The notes: generated from the letters alone by a model not told the origin. 64,000 bases of DNA from Permianibacter aggregans (GCF_009756665.1 NZ_CP037953.1:310001-374000); one strand, 5' to 3'; shown: positions 9,510 through 19,179, numbered from the stretch's first letter. A program made the numbers and translations.

Positions 9510-10235
9510 TCAATCTGGCGGCCGTCCCGGCAAATCCAGGTAGCGTTGCAGCTCAATCGTATTGCCATCTTTCATTTTCACCATGGCCAGCACCGGAAAC
9601 TCACCATAAATGTTGAGCCAAAGGTCGAAGTTTGAAGCCCGATCGGATGTGCTCAGTGAGCTGGTGGGAAAATCCTCCCACACTTGATAGGTGACGCTCG
9701 CCACATCCTTCAACATGTTTTGCTCGGCGAAACTTTCCAGCCATACCCGAACCCGATAACGACCAGAGCCGGGCGAAGTACGAGGCTGCAAGATTTCCGC
9801 CTGATGAACGACACAAAGACCGGCGTTCACGAGCTTTTCGTAAGAGGCTCGTAGTGGTTCCTGGATTTCTGGCGTTGGCTGATTGTCAGACCGGTCAGAA
9901 GTGGCTATGCCGGTCGAACTGGTGGTGGAAATCGAAGACGGCACATGCAAGGTCCGGAAAAAATCCTCCTGATTTTTATATTCAAACGGCGCGTAAAGCT
10001 TGGTGTGGTGTCGGGCAACCAGATAGGCAAATACGAACAGCACGACCAGCGGGAACACCGCCATAAAAATGACAACCGGATGAGCGTAATGCTGAAAAAA
10101 ATCCGGCTTGGCGAAAGTCACCACCACGCTCGCCACGGCATAAACCAACACCAGAAACAGCGCGATGATCCCCAAAGGACTCTTGGACAACCCCTTCGCC
10201 GCAGCGGTGAAATCCTGAATGCCATGCTTTGCCAT
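9510..10235 (-). CDS. Two-TM protein with C-terminal pYEATS-like domain
   Basis: The product has 241 residues; the start at 10233-10235 has an AGGAGGG box upstream. Two hydrophobic helices are clear (GIIALFLVLVYAVASVVVTF at about 22-41 and VVIFMAVFPLVVLFVFAYLV at about 54-73). A linker rich in Ser, Thr and Gln follows. The last 90 residues match the pattern I associate with prokaryotic YEATS domains: RYRVRVWLES, VTYQVWEDFP, then NFDLWLNIYGEFPVLA and KMKDGNTIELQRYLDL. Such domains are beta-sandwiches that have been linked by genome analysis to conflict and stress-response systems, often on two-TM proteins. Here no effector gene of that kind is adjacent. The domain call is by recognition of motifs, not by a search. 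Confidence 0.62.
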   Translation of the reverse strand: MAKHGIQDFTAAAKGLSKSPLGIIALFLVLVYAVASVVVTFAKPDFFQHYAHPVVIFMAVFPLVVLFVFAYLVARHHTKLYAPFEYKNQEDFFRTLHVPSSISTTSSTGIATSDRSDNQPTPEIQEPLRASYEKLVNAGLCVVHQAEILQPRTSPGSGRYRVRVWLESFAEQNMLKDVASVTYQVWEDFPTSSLSTSDRASNFDLWLNIYGEFPVLAMVKMKDGNTIELQRYLDLPGRPPD

Positions 10236-10370
10236 CGCCTTTCCCTCCTAGGCATTTGCTGCGCCCTTGATGGCACCTAACGTCCCGCCGACGTGAAACA
10301 GTCAAATCCCTCTGTTACAACGAGAAACAATAGCGCTAACTACTCACTCAGCCAAGCCATCAATAGGGTT

Positions 10371-11399
10371 TCACTTTGGCGTAAACATCGGTTGGCGAGC
10401 CAACGCCCAGTTTGGCATGACGCCGTATTGCCCAGGTATCCCGCTACAACCCGATAACCGCGAACTGAGAACAGAAGCTGGAACCGGCTGGAAAAGTGGC
10501 GCCTTCCCCAACTGGACTCGTTGACTGTTAATTTGCTCCAACTCGTGTTCTGCCGCCTTTTCTATCTCTGGAGCGGGTGGAAGCGCTTCTTCCATGGCGA
10601 GTAATATCGGCGACCACGTCTCGTCAGGTACGCCCGGCATAGCCAACATCGCCATACGATAGTATTTTCGAGACTGGTTCACGGCCTCCATAAAACTTTC
10701 TTTGTGCTCGGGCAACGGCGACATGTCATCATCTGCTGGATATAACGACGCAATGTAGGCGTAAACACCTGCCAAATCATGTAAGGCCGATGTATAACCT
10801 CCATCCAATGTAGCACGTTCAAAGTAAAGCGCCGCCGACTTTAACGTTTGAATATGTACTGTGTACGGAATTGCTTGTGCTTCCTCCAACTCCTTTCCTT
10901 CCCCGGCAACTTTCCCCCTCCGAGCAATTTTTCTGGCAAGCGTAAGGCTAGCAAAGGCATTCCCGCTTTCGCTCATGGTCCGTAACACGCTCTCGGTCAA
11001 AGAATGATAGTCGTTCGCTTCTTCGTAAAAATGCCGACCGACTTGCTCCACTCTCTGCGCGCCCGTCATCTTTACCCACGTCGTAAAGTCTCGTAACGCT
11101 TCACCCTGTAAAATCAGCTCTGGGCGCATACACTCAGTGTTTGTAATCGTTTCGCGCTCGCCGTCCGAGTTTTCGATGAGATCATCCTCCAATGAGCGCA
11201 CAGGCGACAGCGCAGTCTCGCCAGCAGACTCAAGCTTCAAGAATCCCGTAGAACGGTTCTTCAACTCGACTGCTGAGACGCTCTGACTGGAGCTGCCTTT
11301 CGTTTTGTTTTTCGTGCTTTCGAAGTCTTCAGCATCGTGGAATAAAACAATAAACAGAGCCATTGCCACGACGCAAACAATCAGACTGAATCTTCTCAA
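10371..11399 (-). CDS. Hypothetical exported or membrane-anchored protein
   Basis: The product has 342 residues. The start is a TTG at 11397-11399 with AAAGGA about 10 bases upstream; no ATG is nearby at the right place. Residues 2-20 (RRFSLIVCVVAMALFIVLF) are a signal anchor or signal peptide. The middle contains helical, Ala/Leu-rich stretches (FASLTLARKIARRGK, SAALYFERATLDGGYTSAL, LHDLAGVYAYIASLY) reminiscent of TPR or Sel1-type repeats, but too degenerate to call. It is not a family I recognise. It lies in a leftward run of accessory membrane genes. Confidence 0.55.
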   Translation of the reverse strand: MRRFSLIVCVVAMALFIVLFHDAEDFESTKNKTKGSSSQSVSAVELKNRSTGFLKLESAGETALSPVRSLEDDLIENSDGERETITNTECMRPELILQGEALRDFTTWVKMTGAQRVEQVGRHFYEEANDYHSLTESVLRTMSESGNAFASLTLARKIARRGKVAGEGKELEEAQAIPYTVHIQTLKSAALYFERATLDGGYTSALHDLAGVYAYIASLYPADDDMSPLPEHKESFMEAVNQSRKYYRMAMLAMPGVPDETWSPILLAMEEALPPAPEIEKAAEHELEQINSQRVQLGKAPLFQPVPASVLSSRLSGCSGIPGQYGVMPNWALARQPMFTPK

Positions 11400-11520
11400 A
11401 ATTCAACATCCTTTCAAGAGCATCTCTACATACATCCTTAAAACACTCATGGCATTAGCTGGCTAGAGTCTCTACGGAGTCCTGTTCCACCAATGCATGG
11501 TGTCCGCTGGCTCTATCTGC

Positions 11521-12048
11521 TTACTTCCCGGCTCTATCCGTTTTTAGCTCAACGAGACTGTTCCAAGTACTCGCAGTACCCAGCGCCAAATTCCAGATAA
11601 CCAATCCTACAACCAAGTAGAGCGACCTTGCCCAACCAAAATAAAGCAAGCATGAGACGGCAATGAACATCAGATAGGTCAAAATGGAAAACACATAGAT
11701 TCGTCGTGAACGGCCCATGCGAATGGATGAAGCGGACTCGCGCAAATCCGCCCGCATGGACATGAGCATCGTAATCAAAGCGTAAAGCCCCACCAGAAAC
11801 ATCGGAATCGACACACCGTAACTGCCGCTTCTTGGAACTAGGAGAATCAACGAAAAGATAACCAAGGATAAAAATGCCCGGAAAGTTTGCCGGGCAAATC
11901 GTTTTGCCGATGCGTACTCATCACGATTCAGAAGTTCATAGCGCAACGACAAGTTAACAAACAGCAATCCAGCAAACGTTGCACTCACCTGCAATAACAC
12001 TGAATAGAATTCCGCCCATTCAGGTAGTGCCACCGATAAATCGTTCAC
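11521..12048 (-). CDS. Hypothetical four-TM membrane protein
   Basis: The product has 175 residues. The start is a GTG at 12046-12048 preceded by GGAAGG. Four hydrophobic stretches are visible: about 16-35 (VLLQVSATFAGLLFVNLSLR), 53-69, 77-94 and two closely spaced ones between 115 and 160. An Arg-rich loop (RMGRSRRIYV) separates the two halves. I do not recognise the family and assign no function. It sits between two other leftward genes for exported proteins, with gaps of about 120 to 220 bases. Confidence 0.6.
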   Translation of the reverse strand: MNDLSVALPEWAEFYSVLLQVSATFAGLLFVNLSLRYELLNRDEYASAKRFARQTFRAFLSLVIFSLILLVPRSGSYGVSIPMFLVGLYALITMLMSMRADLRESASSIRMGRSRRIYVFSILTYLMFIAVSCLLYFGWARSLYLVVGLVIWNLALGTASTWNSLVELKTDRAGK

Positions 12049-12266
12049 CGTCCCTTCCCGGCCTTTTCCAAGATCTCATACCACAATCAGCCAGACACCT
12101 AACCGCGCCGCACAAAATCACACATCAAGCAGCAATGGCAGCCCTCGCTCCGCAGCGGCTTTGGTTTTCAGAGGCTTGCGGTCAAATCGTGCCCACCTCC
12201 AGCCGCGATAATGCCTAATACACCAGTCACATCACGACCGCAAATTCTCTATCGGCTCGGGGAGGT

Positions 12267-12962
12267 TCAGGGAGCTTTTTTGCTGTGGCGACTCACCGAC
12301 TCCTTATTCCCTTCCAATGCCTTTTCACTCAACTGGCTACGCTTTTCCAACTTATTCAGCGAGTTGATCAGTCTGTTGGCAATCTCAATACTGGCAATCT
12401 CTATTGCTTGATTAAGCTTAGCTGGATCAGTCAAGTACTCCTCCACGGTAAAGACCGGCAATTCCATACCGCCAGCACCAGAAGGTTTACTCCAAATCAA
12501 ACTTCCTGCCGCATCATAAAGCTCGAATCGAACGCCCCAATACAACCGCATGGTGGCGTCGAACTTTGAGGCGGCATGCAAGCCGTATTTCTCGACGCTG
12601 AGTTGCACAATATAATCCGGGCTCTCCTGCACCACCTCCCATCTGGAATCAGTGCCGAGGCGTGCAGAAATCGCTGCGTGATAAGCTGCTGAAAACTCCG
12701 CCTTGCGCTCGCGTAGCTGACTGACCATTTGCGCGTGCGGCCCATCGCCAAGATCCGCCGCAATGGCGGCGCCAATGAGGCCACCCACGGCGCCCGCCCA
12801 TGCCTGTCCGGCGGTAAAATAATGAATGTCATCCGATACTGGCACATGACTCAGTATCAAGACCTGCTGAGGCTCATCCTGAACCCTGGGCAGAAACTTG
12901 GGTTGTACCGATGAGCAGGCGCATAGGACAAACGACAGCAAAACAATCATGCCCTTGTTCAA
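12267..12962 (-). CDS. Hypothetical lipoprotein
   Basis: The product has 231 residues if the TTG at 12960-12962 is the start (giving a Lys in the signal peptide); an ATG 4 codons later at 12950 is the alternative. The hydrophobic run IVLLSFVLCACSS carries a lipobox-like LCAC, so the mature protein should be lipid-anchored. A glycine-rich segment (AWAGAVGGLIGAAIAADLGDG) follows near residues 54-74. The body has an alternating beta pattern (YIVQLSVEKYGLH, YWGVRFELYDAAGSLIWSK) seen in many uncharacterised envelope lipoproteins. No specific family is recognised. Confidence 0.65.
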   Translation of the reverse strand: MNKGMIVLLSFVLCACSSVQPKFLPRVQDEPQQVLILSHVPVSDDIHYFTAGQAWAGAVGGLIGAAIAADLGDGPHAQMVSQLRERKAEFSAAYHAAISARLGTDSRWEVVQESPDYIVQLSVEKYGLHAASKFDATMRLYWGVRFELYDAAGSLIWSKPSGAGGMELPVFTVEEYLTDPAKLNQAIEIASIEIANRLINSLNKLEKRSQLSEKALEGNKESVSRHSKKAP

Positions 12963-13076
12963 TTTCTGGTTTCCATAGTGAAAATTTGATGTGGCGATAT
13001 TCTACCAAGGTGTGCTTTCGATTGTTCCAACTATTCTTGAAGCTCCCAAGAGGTTTCACCTTCCACATCAACTTAT

Positions 13077-14207
13077 TCACTCGATCCCCGCGTTGCGCTT
13101 TCGCCCCAGCGCCGCAGCCCCAAGCGCAACTTCCTTCAATGCAAACGTCAGCTGCCGAATCTCAAATGGGCGAATGTTCGCCAGCACGATGACGGTCAAC
13201 TCGTCATCGATATAGTGATGATAGTTGGACAAAAAGCCATCCATTGATCCGCCATGGCGAATCATTTTTCCAAGAGAGGCATGGTCTGGACTTCGCTGAT
13301 ATTCGTGTACCCGGAAGCCATACCCGTAGTAGCCCCATTCTGCGCTTTCCCCGTCAAACAGCCTCTCTCTGCTCTCCCGGCTCAACAAGCGGTTCGAGAA
13401 TAGCGCTTCATCCCATCGCAAAATATCATCGGCCGTTGAGTAGATATCGCCGGTGCCAAAAGCCCAAGAGACGTTGTTTTCATCCTGACTTATGCCAAGC
13501 AAGGATTTGGCGTAGCCGTTGGCGCGTCGCTCTGGGCGCTTTGCGAAGCGTTCAATGCCGCTATCACGCATACCCGCAGGTTCAAAAATCTGCTGTTGGA
13601 TGATTTCCTGGTATGGCTTGCCCGATACACGCTCCAGTATCAAAGCAGCGAGATGGTAACCAAGATTCCCGTATTCGTATTTCGAACCCGGACTAAACGA
13701 GAGTTCCGCATCATTGATTATCGCGAAGATTTCCTTTGATGATACAGGTCGCTCGGCCTCCTCTGCCAATCGCTCCAAATGAACCGGCAAGCCACTTTGA
13801 TGTTTCAGCAACAAATGCAGCGTTAGGCTCTCTGCCAGCTCGTTGCGCAGCTCAGGCAAATAGCGAGCAATCGGCGCTTTCAATTCAAGCTTTTCTTGCT
13901 CAACCAGCTGCAGAACTGCAATAGCAGTAAACGACTTGGTTAGTGAACCAATCAAAAAACGAGTGGTTAAGGAATTCGCAATATTTCGGGAAGCATCTGC
14001 CTCACCATAAGCCGCTCTATGAAGTAGTTTGCCTTGATGCGCAACGAGGACCACTCCACGAAATGCCTCCGCACGAACGAATCGGCTTACAAGCGACTCC
14101 ATTTCTGCATTGCGCAGTTCAGCATCGGGACGTTCACTGGCGTTTGCCCAACTCGCCAACGCGACACTCACATGCAAACTTAGCAAGAAAAAAAACCGTG
14201 TAAACAT
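13077..14207 (-). CDS. Serine beta-lactamase-family hydrolase (class C / penicillin-binding-like)
   Basis: The product has 376 residues from the ATG at 14205-14207, with GGGAG 5 bases upstream; the open frame extends 11 codons further. A signal peptide is evident (RFFFLLSLHVSVALASWANA). The active-site Ser-X-X-Lys is SLTK at about 88-91. The Tyr-X-Asn motif is YGN in KYEYGNLGYH, and the third motif is HGG in MIRHGGSMDGF. These identify the serine beta-lactamase superfamily (Pfam Beta-lactamase: AmpC, esterases EstB, D-aminopeptidases). The substrate is uncertain. Most genomic members of this kind are peptidases or esterases rather than resistance enzymes. It likely acts in the periplasm. Confidence 0.88.
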   Translation of the reverse strand: MFTRFFFLLSLHVSVALASWANASERPDAELRNAEMESLVSRFVRAEAFRGVVLVAHQGKLLHRAAYGEADASRNIANSLTTRFLIGSLTKSFTAIAVLQLVEQEKLELKAPIARYLPELRNELAESLTLHLLLKHQSGLPVHLERLAEEAERPVSSKEIFAIINDAELSFSPGSKYEYGNLGYHLAALILERVSGKPYQEIIQQQIFEPAGMRDSGIERFAKRPERRANGYAKSLLGISQDENNVSWAFGTGDIYSTADDILRWDEALFSNRLLSRESRERLFDGESAEWGYYGYGFRVHEYQRSPDHASLGKMIRHGGSMDGFLSNYHHYIDDELTVIVLANIRPFEIRQLTFALKEVALGAAALGRKRNAGIE

Positions 14208-14346
14208 TCTGACTCCCTGAAGCGATCGACCGAACGCCATTCAGACTGCACGGGGTTTGCACAGTTCAGTGAGGGCTCGGTGAATAATACCTTTTCATCA
14301 GGGTTTTATAGAGGCGCGTGGTCGACGCTGCCTCACATGAAGCAAC

Positions 14347-14913
14347 TTACTGCGCTCTACTCGTGCTAAGCCACTGCCATGCTGCTCGAATAAGCGGGTA
14401 AAGCAGGCCATGTAACAGCGCCGAGATCGACGCAACAACCGCCGCAACTAGCGAGGGCAATATCGCACCGAAAGTAAATGTCATACCGATAACAAAACCC
14501 AGAATGCACTCGGCCCGGTACACAGGCAGAATCAAACCAGCAAACAAAACCCCGAGCAGCGTATAGAAAGCCATGTCCTCAAAGCCGTGCATAAAAGCAA
14601 ACGAGAGGGATACGCCGGCCAGCACTGACAAAAGAAACGCGACGACAACGCTCCTCATCGCATTCGCTTGATCAACCCCCTGCCCTCTTTTTGTAGTCAA
14701 CCGACGGTCAACACGTCCAATGACAAACCAGGTCATCAATGGCAGTAAAAGCAGGCCCCAGTAGTTGGATATTGAAGGCAGGTCCGCTCGGTTCAACAAA
14801 TGGTGACTGGCAACACCGCCATGAAAGTGCTCCCAAAGCAAATGCAGCATCGCCAACACGGCTACGATCGCCGTCAACAGAACGCGTCGTGAAGCAAATA
14901 CACGTACTTTCAT
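14347..14913 (-). CDS. Hypothetical multi-TM protein, coupled to DUF4386 gene
   Basis: The product has 188 residues from the ATG at 14911-14913, which overlaps the stop of the upstream DUF4386 gene as ATGA and suggests translational coupling; an upstream ATG at 14934 is also possible. Five to six hydrophobic stretches are visible, starting with VLLTAIVAVLAMLHLLW, and a His-rich first loop (LWEHFHGGVASHH). The family is not recognised. The coupling to the DUF4386 gene suggests a joint membrane function. Confidence 0.65.
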   Translation of the reverse strand: MKVRVFASRRVLLTAIVAVLAMLHLLWEHFHGGVASHHLLNRADLPSISNYWGLLLLPLMTWFVIGRVDRRLTTKRGQGVDQANAMRSVVVAFLLSVLAGVSLSFAFMHGFEDMAFYTLLGVLFAGLILPVYRAECILGFVIGMTFTFGAILPSLVAAVVASISALLHGLLYPLIRAAWQWLSTSRAQ

Positions 14914-15635
14914 GGCGCTACTCGCTTCTGCCATTCTTCCAAATTGACGCCCTTGGCAACCAGCCACAAGGCAAATATCAGCTCTCCAAGGAATGCCGGC
15001 ACCAAAATCAGCGGAAACATCATAGCGGCGATCGTTGGTGCCAGGATTAACGCGAAACTATTCACCAGATAACTTAAGCCCGCCAGCGCCAACAACCAGC
15101 CAATGACTTTCGGCATAAAGCCTGAGCGATGAATCAGATAGCCACGCAACAAACAGGCAAAGCCGAAAAATATCAGGCCAATTGCAAAACCAAAGGAATG
15201 AGACTTGATGGAAAGATACGACAGCGCCTGTAACTGCTCTGTCGAAAATGCATTCAGATAGCTACTGTCCGCCATCAGGAAAGTCGGCACCAGCAAGTTA
15301 AGCTTGTTCGCCGCCAACACCGCGGTCTGCACAAGATTGAAGAGCGTCATCGTCAACGCCAGCGTTTCGCTGACCGGCCTGAGCAAAAGATACAGCAGCA
15401 CAATGACCGGCACATCCAGCACCTGCATCAGTAGATCGCCAGCGGCGCCTGAGCGCCACAGTAGCTGCGAAGGCAGTATGCTCAGGAAAGTAGCGCCCGC
15501 GTCACCAGGAACAATTAGGGTTGAACGAACAAAACCTTCGCCAAATAAGCCAAGCAAAATGATAGCCAGATAAAGAATGCCCGCCACGCGCAGATAAGGC
15601 TGGGGAGAGAGTTCAAAGCGGTTACTTTTCATCAT
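14910..15635 (-). CDS. DUF4386-family membrane protein
   Basis: The product has 241 residues from the ATG at 15633-15635; the frame is open 20 codons upstream, but that part has no family resemblance. About seven hydrophobic helices are present. The pattern YLRVAGILYLAIILLGLFGE at the N-terminus, the segment SLKSHSFG-like (YLSIKSHSFGFAIGLIFFG) and the late PKVIGWLLALAGLSYLVNSF are what I associate with DUF4386, a widespread inner-membrane family with no established function. It is the first gene of a two-gene leftward unit, overlapping its partner by 4 bases (ATGA). Confidence 0.8.
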   Translation of the reverse strand: MMKSNRFELSPQPYLRVAGILYLAIILLGLFGEGFVRSTLIVPGDAGATFLSILPSQLLWRSGAAGDLLMQVLDVPVIVLLYLLLRPVSETLALTMTLFNLVQTAVLAANKLNLLVPTFLMADSSYLNAFSTEQLQALSYLSIKSHSFGFAIGLIFFGFACLLRGYLIHRSGFMPKVIGWLLALAGLSYLVNSFALILAPTIAAMMFPLILVPAFLGELIFALWLVAKGVNLEEWQKRVAP

Positions 15636-16022
15636 TATTCCGCATACTGGATCGGTGTCGCAGCTTAACTCGAATCCTCCAAGCCAGAAACACATTTGTG
15701 TAACACATCAATTCCGAAAGAGAACCAACAAAGAACGACGATTGGCCATAAACAAAATAGGAAAAATGCCATTATCGGCATTCATTTATCTGAACTCGGA
15801 ACGTCCATGAAATGGCGTTGTTTTGCGCCACGTATTCCCACCTCTCGCCCGCTCTGAATGTTCGCCCCAGCCCTCCAATGCGCTTTAGCGAGGGGAAGAT
15901 ACGCTTTGCCAAGCGGCTTCATGTCTCCGCCGACTGCAATTAGTGCTTGATCTAAAGTCAGCTTTAAGTTTTACCCTGCCTCCTAAGTTGATGCCCCAAG
16001 GCAATACACAGGAGTACAGGCT
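15636..16022. other. Intergenic region
   Basis: About 390 bases between the leftward DUF4386 gene and the rightward small-protein gene. I see no gene, strong hairpin or known repeat here. It must hold the divergent promoters. Confidence 0.5.
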
Positions 16023-16205
16023 ATGAGCCCTACCCGCTTACCGAACCACGCTGACGGTTCTACTACTGTGCCATTCCGCTACAGCAATAATCCTGAACTT
16101 TGGAAACGCAACTCAGCGGCCCAGAACAACGTTTTTGCCAGTTACTGGCATCGTTACCTCAACGAATTCTCCGTTGTATACAACGGCGTAATGGCCAAAA
16201 AATAA
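16023..16205 (+). CDS. Small hypothetical protein (60 aa)
   Basis: The 60-residue frame begins MSPTRLPNHADG and ends NGVMAKK. A purine-rich AGGAGTACAGG lies just before the ATG, and the frame ends 10 bases before the VOC gene, so co-transcription with it is likely. The protein is soluble, rich in Asn, Tyr and aromatic residues, with no signal peptide. No family is recognised. Confidence 0.5.
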   Translation: MSPTRLPNHADGSTTVPFRYSNNPELWKRNSAAQNNVFASYWHRYLNEFSVVYNGVMAKK

Positions 16206-16215
16206 GGAGCAAGTC

Positions 16216-16623
16216 ATGCCATCAACCAAACCACCAAAACTGCGCGGCATCAACCATATTCACTTAGCGGTGCCGGATAAGCTCGCCGCCGCACAGTGGT
16301 ATGAAAAGATGCTGGGCTTTCACATCGTCGAATCGATGCTGAGTTGGAACACTGCCACCGGGCCACTTACCATTGAGGATGAATCCGGCCGGATTCATCT
16401 GGCGCTATTTGCCCGCGACCACTACACGCCAACCAGCGCCATTGCATTTGATGCCAGTGGCGAAGAGTTTTTGCGGTGGAAGCAATATCTGGAAGACGCG
16501 AAATTATTGGAACGATGCACTGATCACAAGCTGTCCTGGTCGCTCTACTTTAATGATCCGTATGGCCATTCACTGGAAATTACCTCCGAGGAAACCGAAA
16601 CGATTAATCGGGCGTTGCAGTGA
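16216..16623 (+). CDS. VOC (glyoxalase/bleomycin-resistance fold) family protein
   Basis: The product has 135 residues; AAGGAGC lies 6 bases before the ATG. The N-terminus (GINHIHLAVPDKLAAAQWYEKMLGF) is the first beta-alpha-beta unit of a vicinal-oxygen-chelate domain, with the metal-ligand His in HIHLAV. The C-terminal LYFNDPYGHSLEITSEE provides the second metal-binding motif (DPYGHSLEI with the Glu ligand). Members include glyoxalase I, dioxygenases and fosfomycin- or bleomycin-binding proteins. The specific substrate cannot be read from the sequence. It follows the 60-residue gene in a likely two-gene unit. Confidence 0.88.
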   Translation: MPSTKPPKLRGINHIHLAVPDKLAAAQWYEKMLGFHIVESMLSWNTATGPLTIEDESGRIHLALFARDHYTPTSAIAFDASGEEFLRWKQYLEDAKLLERCTDHKLSWSLYFNDPYGHSLEITSEETETINRALQ

Positions 16624-16800
16624 AGGCCATGTCAGGTTGCTACTACGGATAATTGCAGATTTAGCCGCGTGACCAAGGTTAAGTAGAGCCAAAGTAGCTG
16701 TCTTTTTATTCAGCTGTTGATTTGCACCCAAAACTGACCCACTAAACTCCACGATTTGCATCGAAATTTGACCCACGTGTAACACTGCTCCGCAACGGGT

Positions 16801-18345
16801 TTGCGGGGGAATGAAGGAGTGATAGACGTGGCCTTATTGAGTGTGATCAGACGCTGGCATTTCCGTGAAGAAGTGCCGATCCGGGAGATAGCCAGGCGCA
16901 CCGGCTTGTCCCGCAATACGGTGCGCAAATACCTGGTCAGTGACGTGGTAGAGCCTGCCTACCCGGCCCGTAAAAGCCCCAACAATCTGGATGACTACGA
17001 ACCGACATTAACCAGTTGGCTGTTCCGCGAATCGCGCCGACATCGCAAGCAACGACGAACGGTGCGTCAGCTGCATCGGGATTTGGTCGCGCTGGGTTAT
17101 ACCGGTTCTTATGATCGGGTAGCGGCGTTTGCCCGGCGCTGGCGCCAATCGCAAGAAGACGCCAAGCGCGTATCCGGCAAGCATGTTTACGTGCCGTTGC
17201 AGTTTGCGCCCGGTGAGGCATTCCAGTTTGATTGGAGTGAGGACTGGGTGAAGCTGAACGGGGTCAGCACCAAACTGCAAATCGCCCACTTTAAGCTCAG
17301 TTACAGCCGGGCGTTTTTCTTACGCGCTTACCTGACGCAAGCCCATGAGATGTTGTTTGATGCTCATTATCACGCCTTCCAGGCCTTTGGTGGCGTGCCA
17401 CGGCGTGGCATTTACGACAACATGAAAACCGCCGTCGACAAGATTGGTCGCGGCAAACAGCGGCAAGTCAATCAGCGTTTTCAGGCGATGGTTGGCCATT
17501 ATTTGTTTGAGCCGCAGTTTTGTAATCCCGCTTCCGGTTGGGAAAAGGGCCAAGTTGAAAAAGCCGTGCTGGATGCTCGCCATCGGCTTTGGCATGAGGC
17601 ACCAAGCTTCTCGTCTTTGGCCGAACTGAATCACTGGTTGGCCGCACGTTGCCAAAGCTTGTGGCAAGAAACCGCGCACCCTGAGTACCGGGCGCGTTCG
17701 TTAGCCGAGTGCCAGGCCGATGAACAAAGTGAGATGATGCCGGTACCGGCCGCCTTCGATGGCTTTGTTGAGGAAAGCAAACGGGTGTCATCGACCTGTT
17801 TGATTACCCATGAACATACCCGCTACAGCGTACCGGCCAGTTACGCCAATCGTCCCATCAGTCTGCGCGTTTATCCGGAGCGCTTGGTCATCGTCGCGGA
17901 AGCGCAGGTAATTGCCGAACACGTGCGGGTGTTCAATCGCGAGAAAAGCACGCCCGGGCGCACCATCTACGATTGGCGTCATTACCTCAGCGTGGTGCAA
18001 CGTAAACCCGGTGCCTTGCGTAACGGCGCGCCGTTCACGAGCTTGCCGGAGAGCTTCCGCTTGCTGCAACACAAACTGCTCAAACGCCTCGGCGGCGACC
18101 GGGAAATGGCCGACATCCTGGCCTTGGTACTGCTGCACGATGAACAACTGGTCGAGCAAGCCATCCGCCACGCGCTGGAACTCGGTGAGCCGTCAAAAGC
18201 GCATGTGCTCAATTGCCTCCATCGTTTGCAACAACCGCCGCGACCAACGCCGTTGCAACCTCCAGCAGTCTTGAAGCTGGTCAACGAACCGGTGGCCAAC
18301 ACCGCCCGTTACGATCGTCTGCGGAGCCTGCGCCATGAACAGTGA
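16801..18345 (+). CDS. istA: IS21-family transposase IstA
   Basis: The 514-residue product starts with a DNA-binding helix-turn-helix ([20 protein letters not shown]). It contains an rve/DDE integrase core: Asp in [10 protein letters not shown], the second Asp in [12 protein letters not shown], and Glu in [13 protein letters not shown]-terminal Mu-type transposase-like domain follows. IstA cuts and joins the IS ends. The plausible start was taken at 16801, although it lies at the extreme end and another in-frame start a few codons later cannot be excluded. Its stop overlaps the istB start by 11 bases, the usual IS21 arrangement. Confidence 0.93.
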   Translation: MRGNEGVIDVALLSVIRRWHFREEVPIREIARRTGLSRNTVRKYLVSDVVEPAYPARKSPNNLDDYEPTLTSWLFRESRRHRKQRRTVRQLHRDLVALGYTGSYDRVAAFARRWRQSQEDAKRVSGKHVYVPLQFAPGEAFQFDWSEDWVKLNGVSTKLQIAHFKLSYSRAFFLRAYLTQAHEMLFDAHYHAFQAFGGVPRRGIYDNMKTAVDKIGRGKQRQVNQRFQAMVGHYLFEPQFCNPASGWEKGQVEKAVLDARHRLWHEAPSFSSLAELNHWLAARCQSLWQETAHPEYRARSLAECQADEQSEMMPVPAAFDGFVEESKRVSSTCLITHEHTRYSVPASYANRPISLRVYPERLVIVAEAQVIAEHVRVFNREKSTPGRTIYDWRHYLSVVQRKPGALRNGAPFTSLPESFRLLQHKLLKRLGGDREMADILALVLLHDEQLVEQAIRHALELGEPSKAHVLNCLHRLQQPPRPTPLQPPAVLKLVNEPVANTARYDRLRSLRHEQ

Positions 18346-19114
18346 AGGTCTCGTCAACACTCTTAAATCGTTAAAACTGCACGGCATGGCCGATGCGATG
18401 GCGACGCTCGCCGAGCAAGCGGCACCGGCCTACCAGCAAGCGCTGCCGGTATTGCAGATGCTGCTGAAAGCCGAATCCTCGGAACGCGATGTGCGCTCCA
18501 TTCAATACCAAATGAAAGTCGCGCGCTTCCCGGTCTATCGCGATCTAACCGGCTTCGACTTTGCCCACAGCCAGGCCGATGAAGCGTTAATCAAAACCCT
18601 GCACCGCTGTGAGTTCCTGAAACAAGCGCAAAACGTCGTCTTGGTTGGCGGCCCAGGCACCGGTAAAACCCATCTCGCCACCGCTATCGGTGTGCAAGCG
18701 ATCCAGCATCACCGACTGCGCGTGCGCTTCCTGTCCACGATCGAACTGGTCAACGCCCTGGAGCTGGAAAAGCAGCAAGGGCGACAAGGACGCCTCGTCA
18801 ATCGGCTGCTGCATACCGATCTAGTGATACTCGATGAGCTCGGATACTTGCCGTTCAGTCAGGCAGGCGGTGCCTTATTGTTCCATCTGATCAGCAAACT
18901 CTATGAACGCACCAGCCTCATCATCACCACCAACTTAAGCTTCGCCGAATGGTCGTCGGTATTTGGTGACGAGAAGATGACGACAGCGCTATTGGATCGA
19001 CTGACCCATCACTGCCATATCGTGGAAACCGGCAATGATAGCTATCGATTAAAACATTCGACCACCAACCAAGAGGAAAACAAACGAGACAGAAAACCAA
19101 AATCTACGCCATAA
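18335..19114 (+). CDS. istB: IS21-family helper ATPase IstB
   Basis: The 259-residue AAA+ ATPase has a Walker A motif in [15 protein letters not shown] near residue 110 and Walker B in [12 protein letters not shown]. The N-terminal region ([17 protein letters not shown]) is the usual IstB alpha-helical part. IstB assists target selection and strand transfer by IstA. It overlaps istA by 11 bases. Length and motifs are intact, so the element looks functional at the protein level. Confidence 0.93.
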   Translation: MNSEGLVNTLKSLKLHGMADAMATLAEQAAPAYQQALPVLQMLLKAESSERDVRSIQYQMKVARFPVYRDLTGFDFAHSQADEALIKTLHRCEFLKQAQNVVLVGGPGTGKTHLATAIGVQAIQHHRLRVRFLSTIELVNALELEKQQGRQGRLVNRLLHTDLVILDELGYLPFSQAGGALLFHLISKLYERTSLIITTNLSFAEWSSVFGDEKMTTALLDRLTHHCHIVETGNDSYRLKHSTTNQEENKRDRKPKSTP

Positions 19115-19179
19115 TCGAACCATCAGGGTGGGTCAATTTTGCGTGCAAATCCTGGGTCAGTTTTAAATGCAAATCAACA

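Larger units (their letters stand above)
16715..19179 (+). mobile_element. IS21-family insertion sequence (istA-istB)
   Basis: The element runs from TGTTGATT at 16715 to its inverted copy AATCAACA at 19179, about 2465 bp, with istA and istB in between. Each end has two copies of a GATTTGCA...TGACCCA block: left at about 16719-16741 and 16753-16775, right at about 19129-19151 and 19153-19175. Multiple terminal repeats of this sort are typical of IS21. The flanks (TTCAGC on the left, GCAAGG on the right) show no 4-8 bp direct repeat. Confidence 0.9.
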
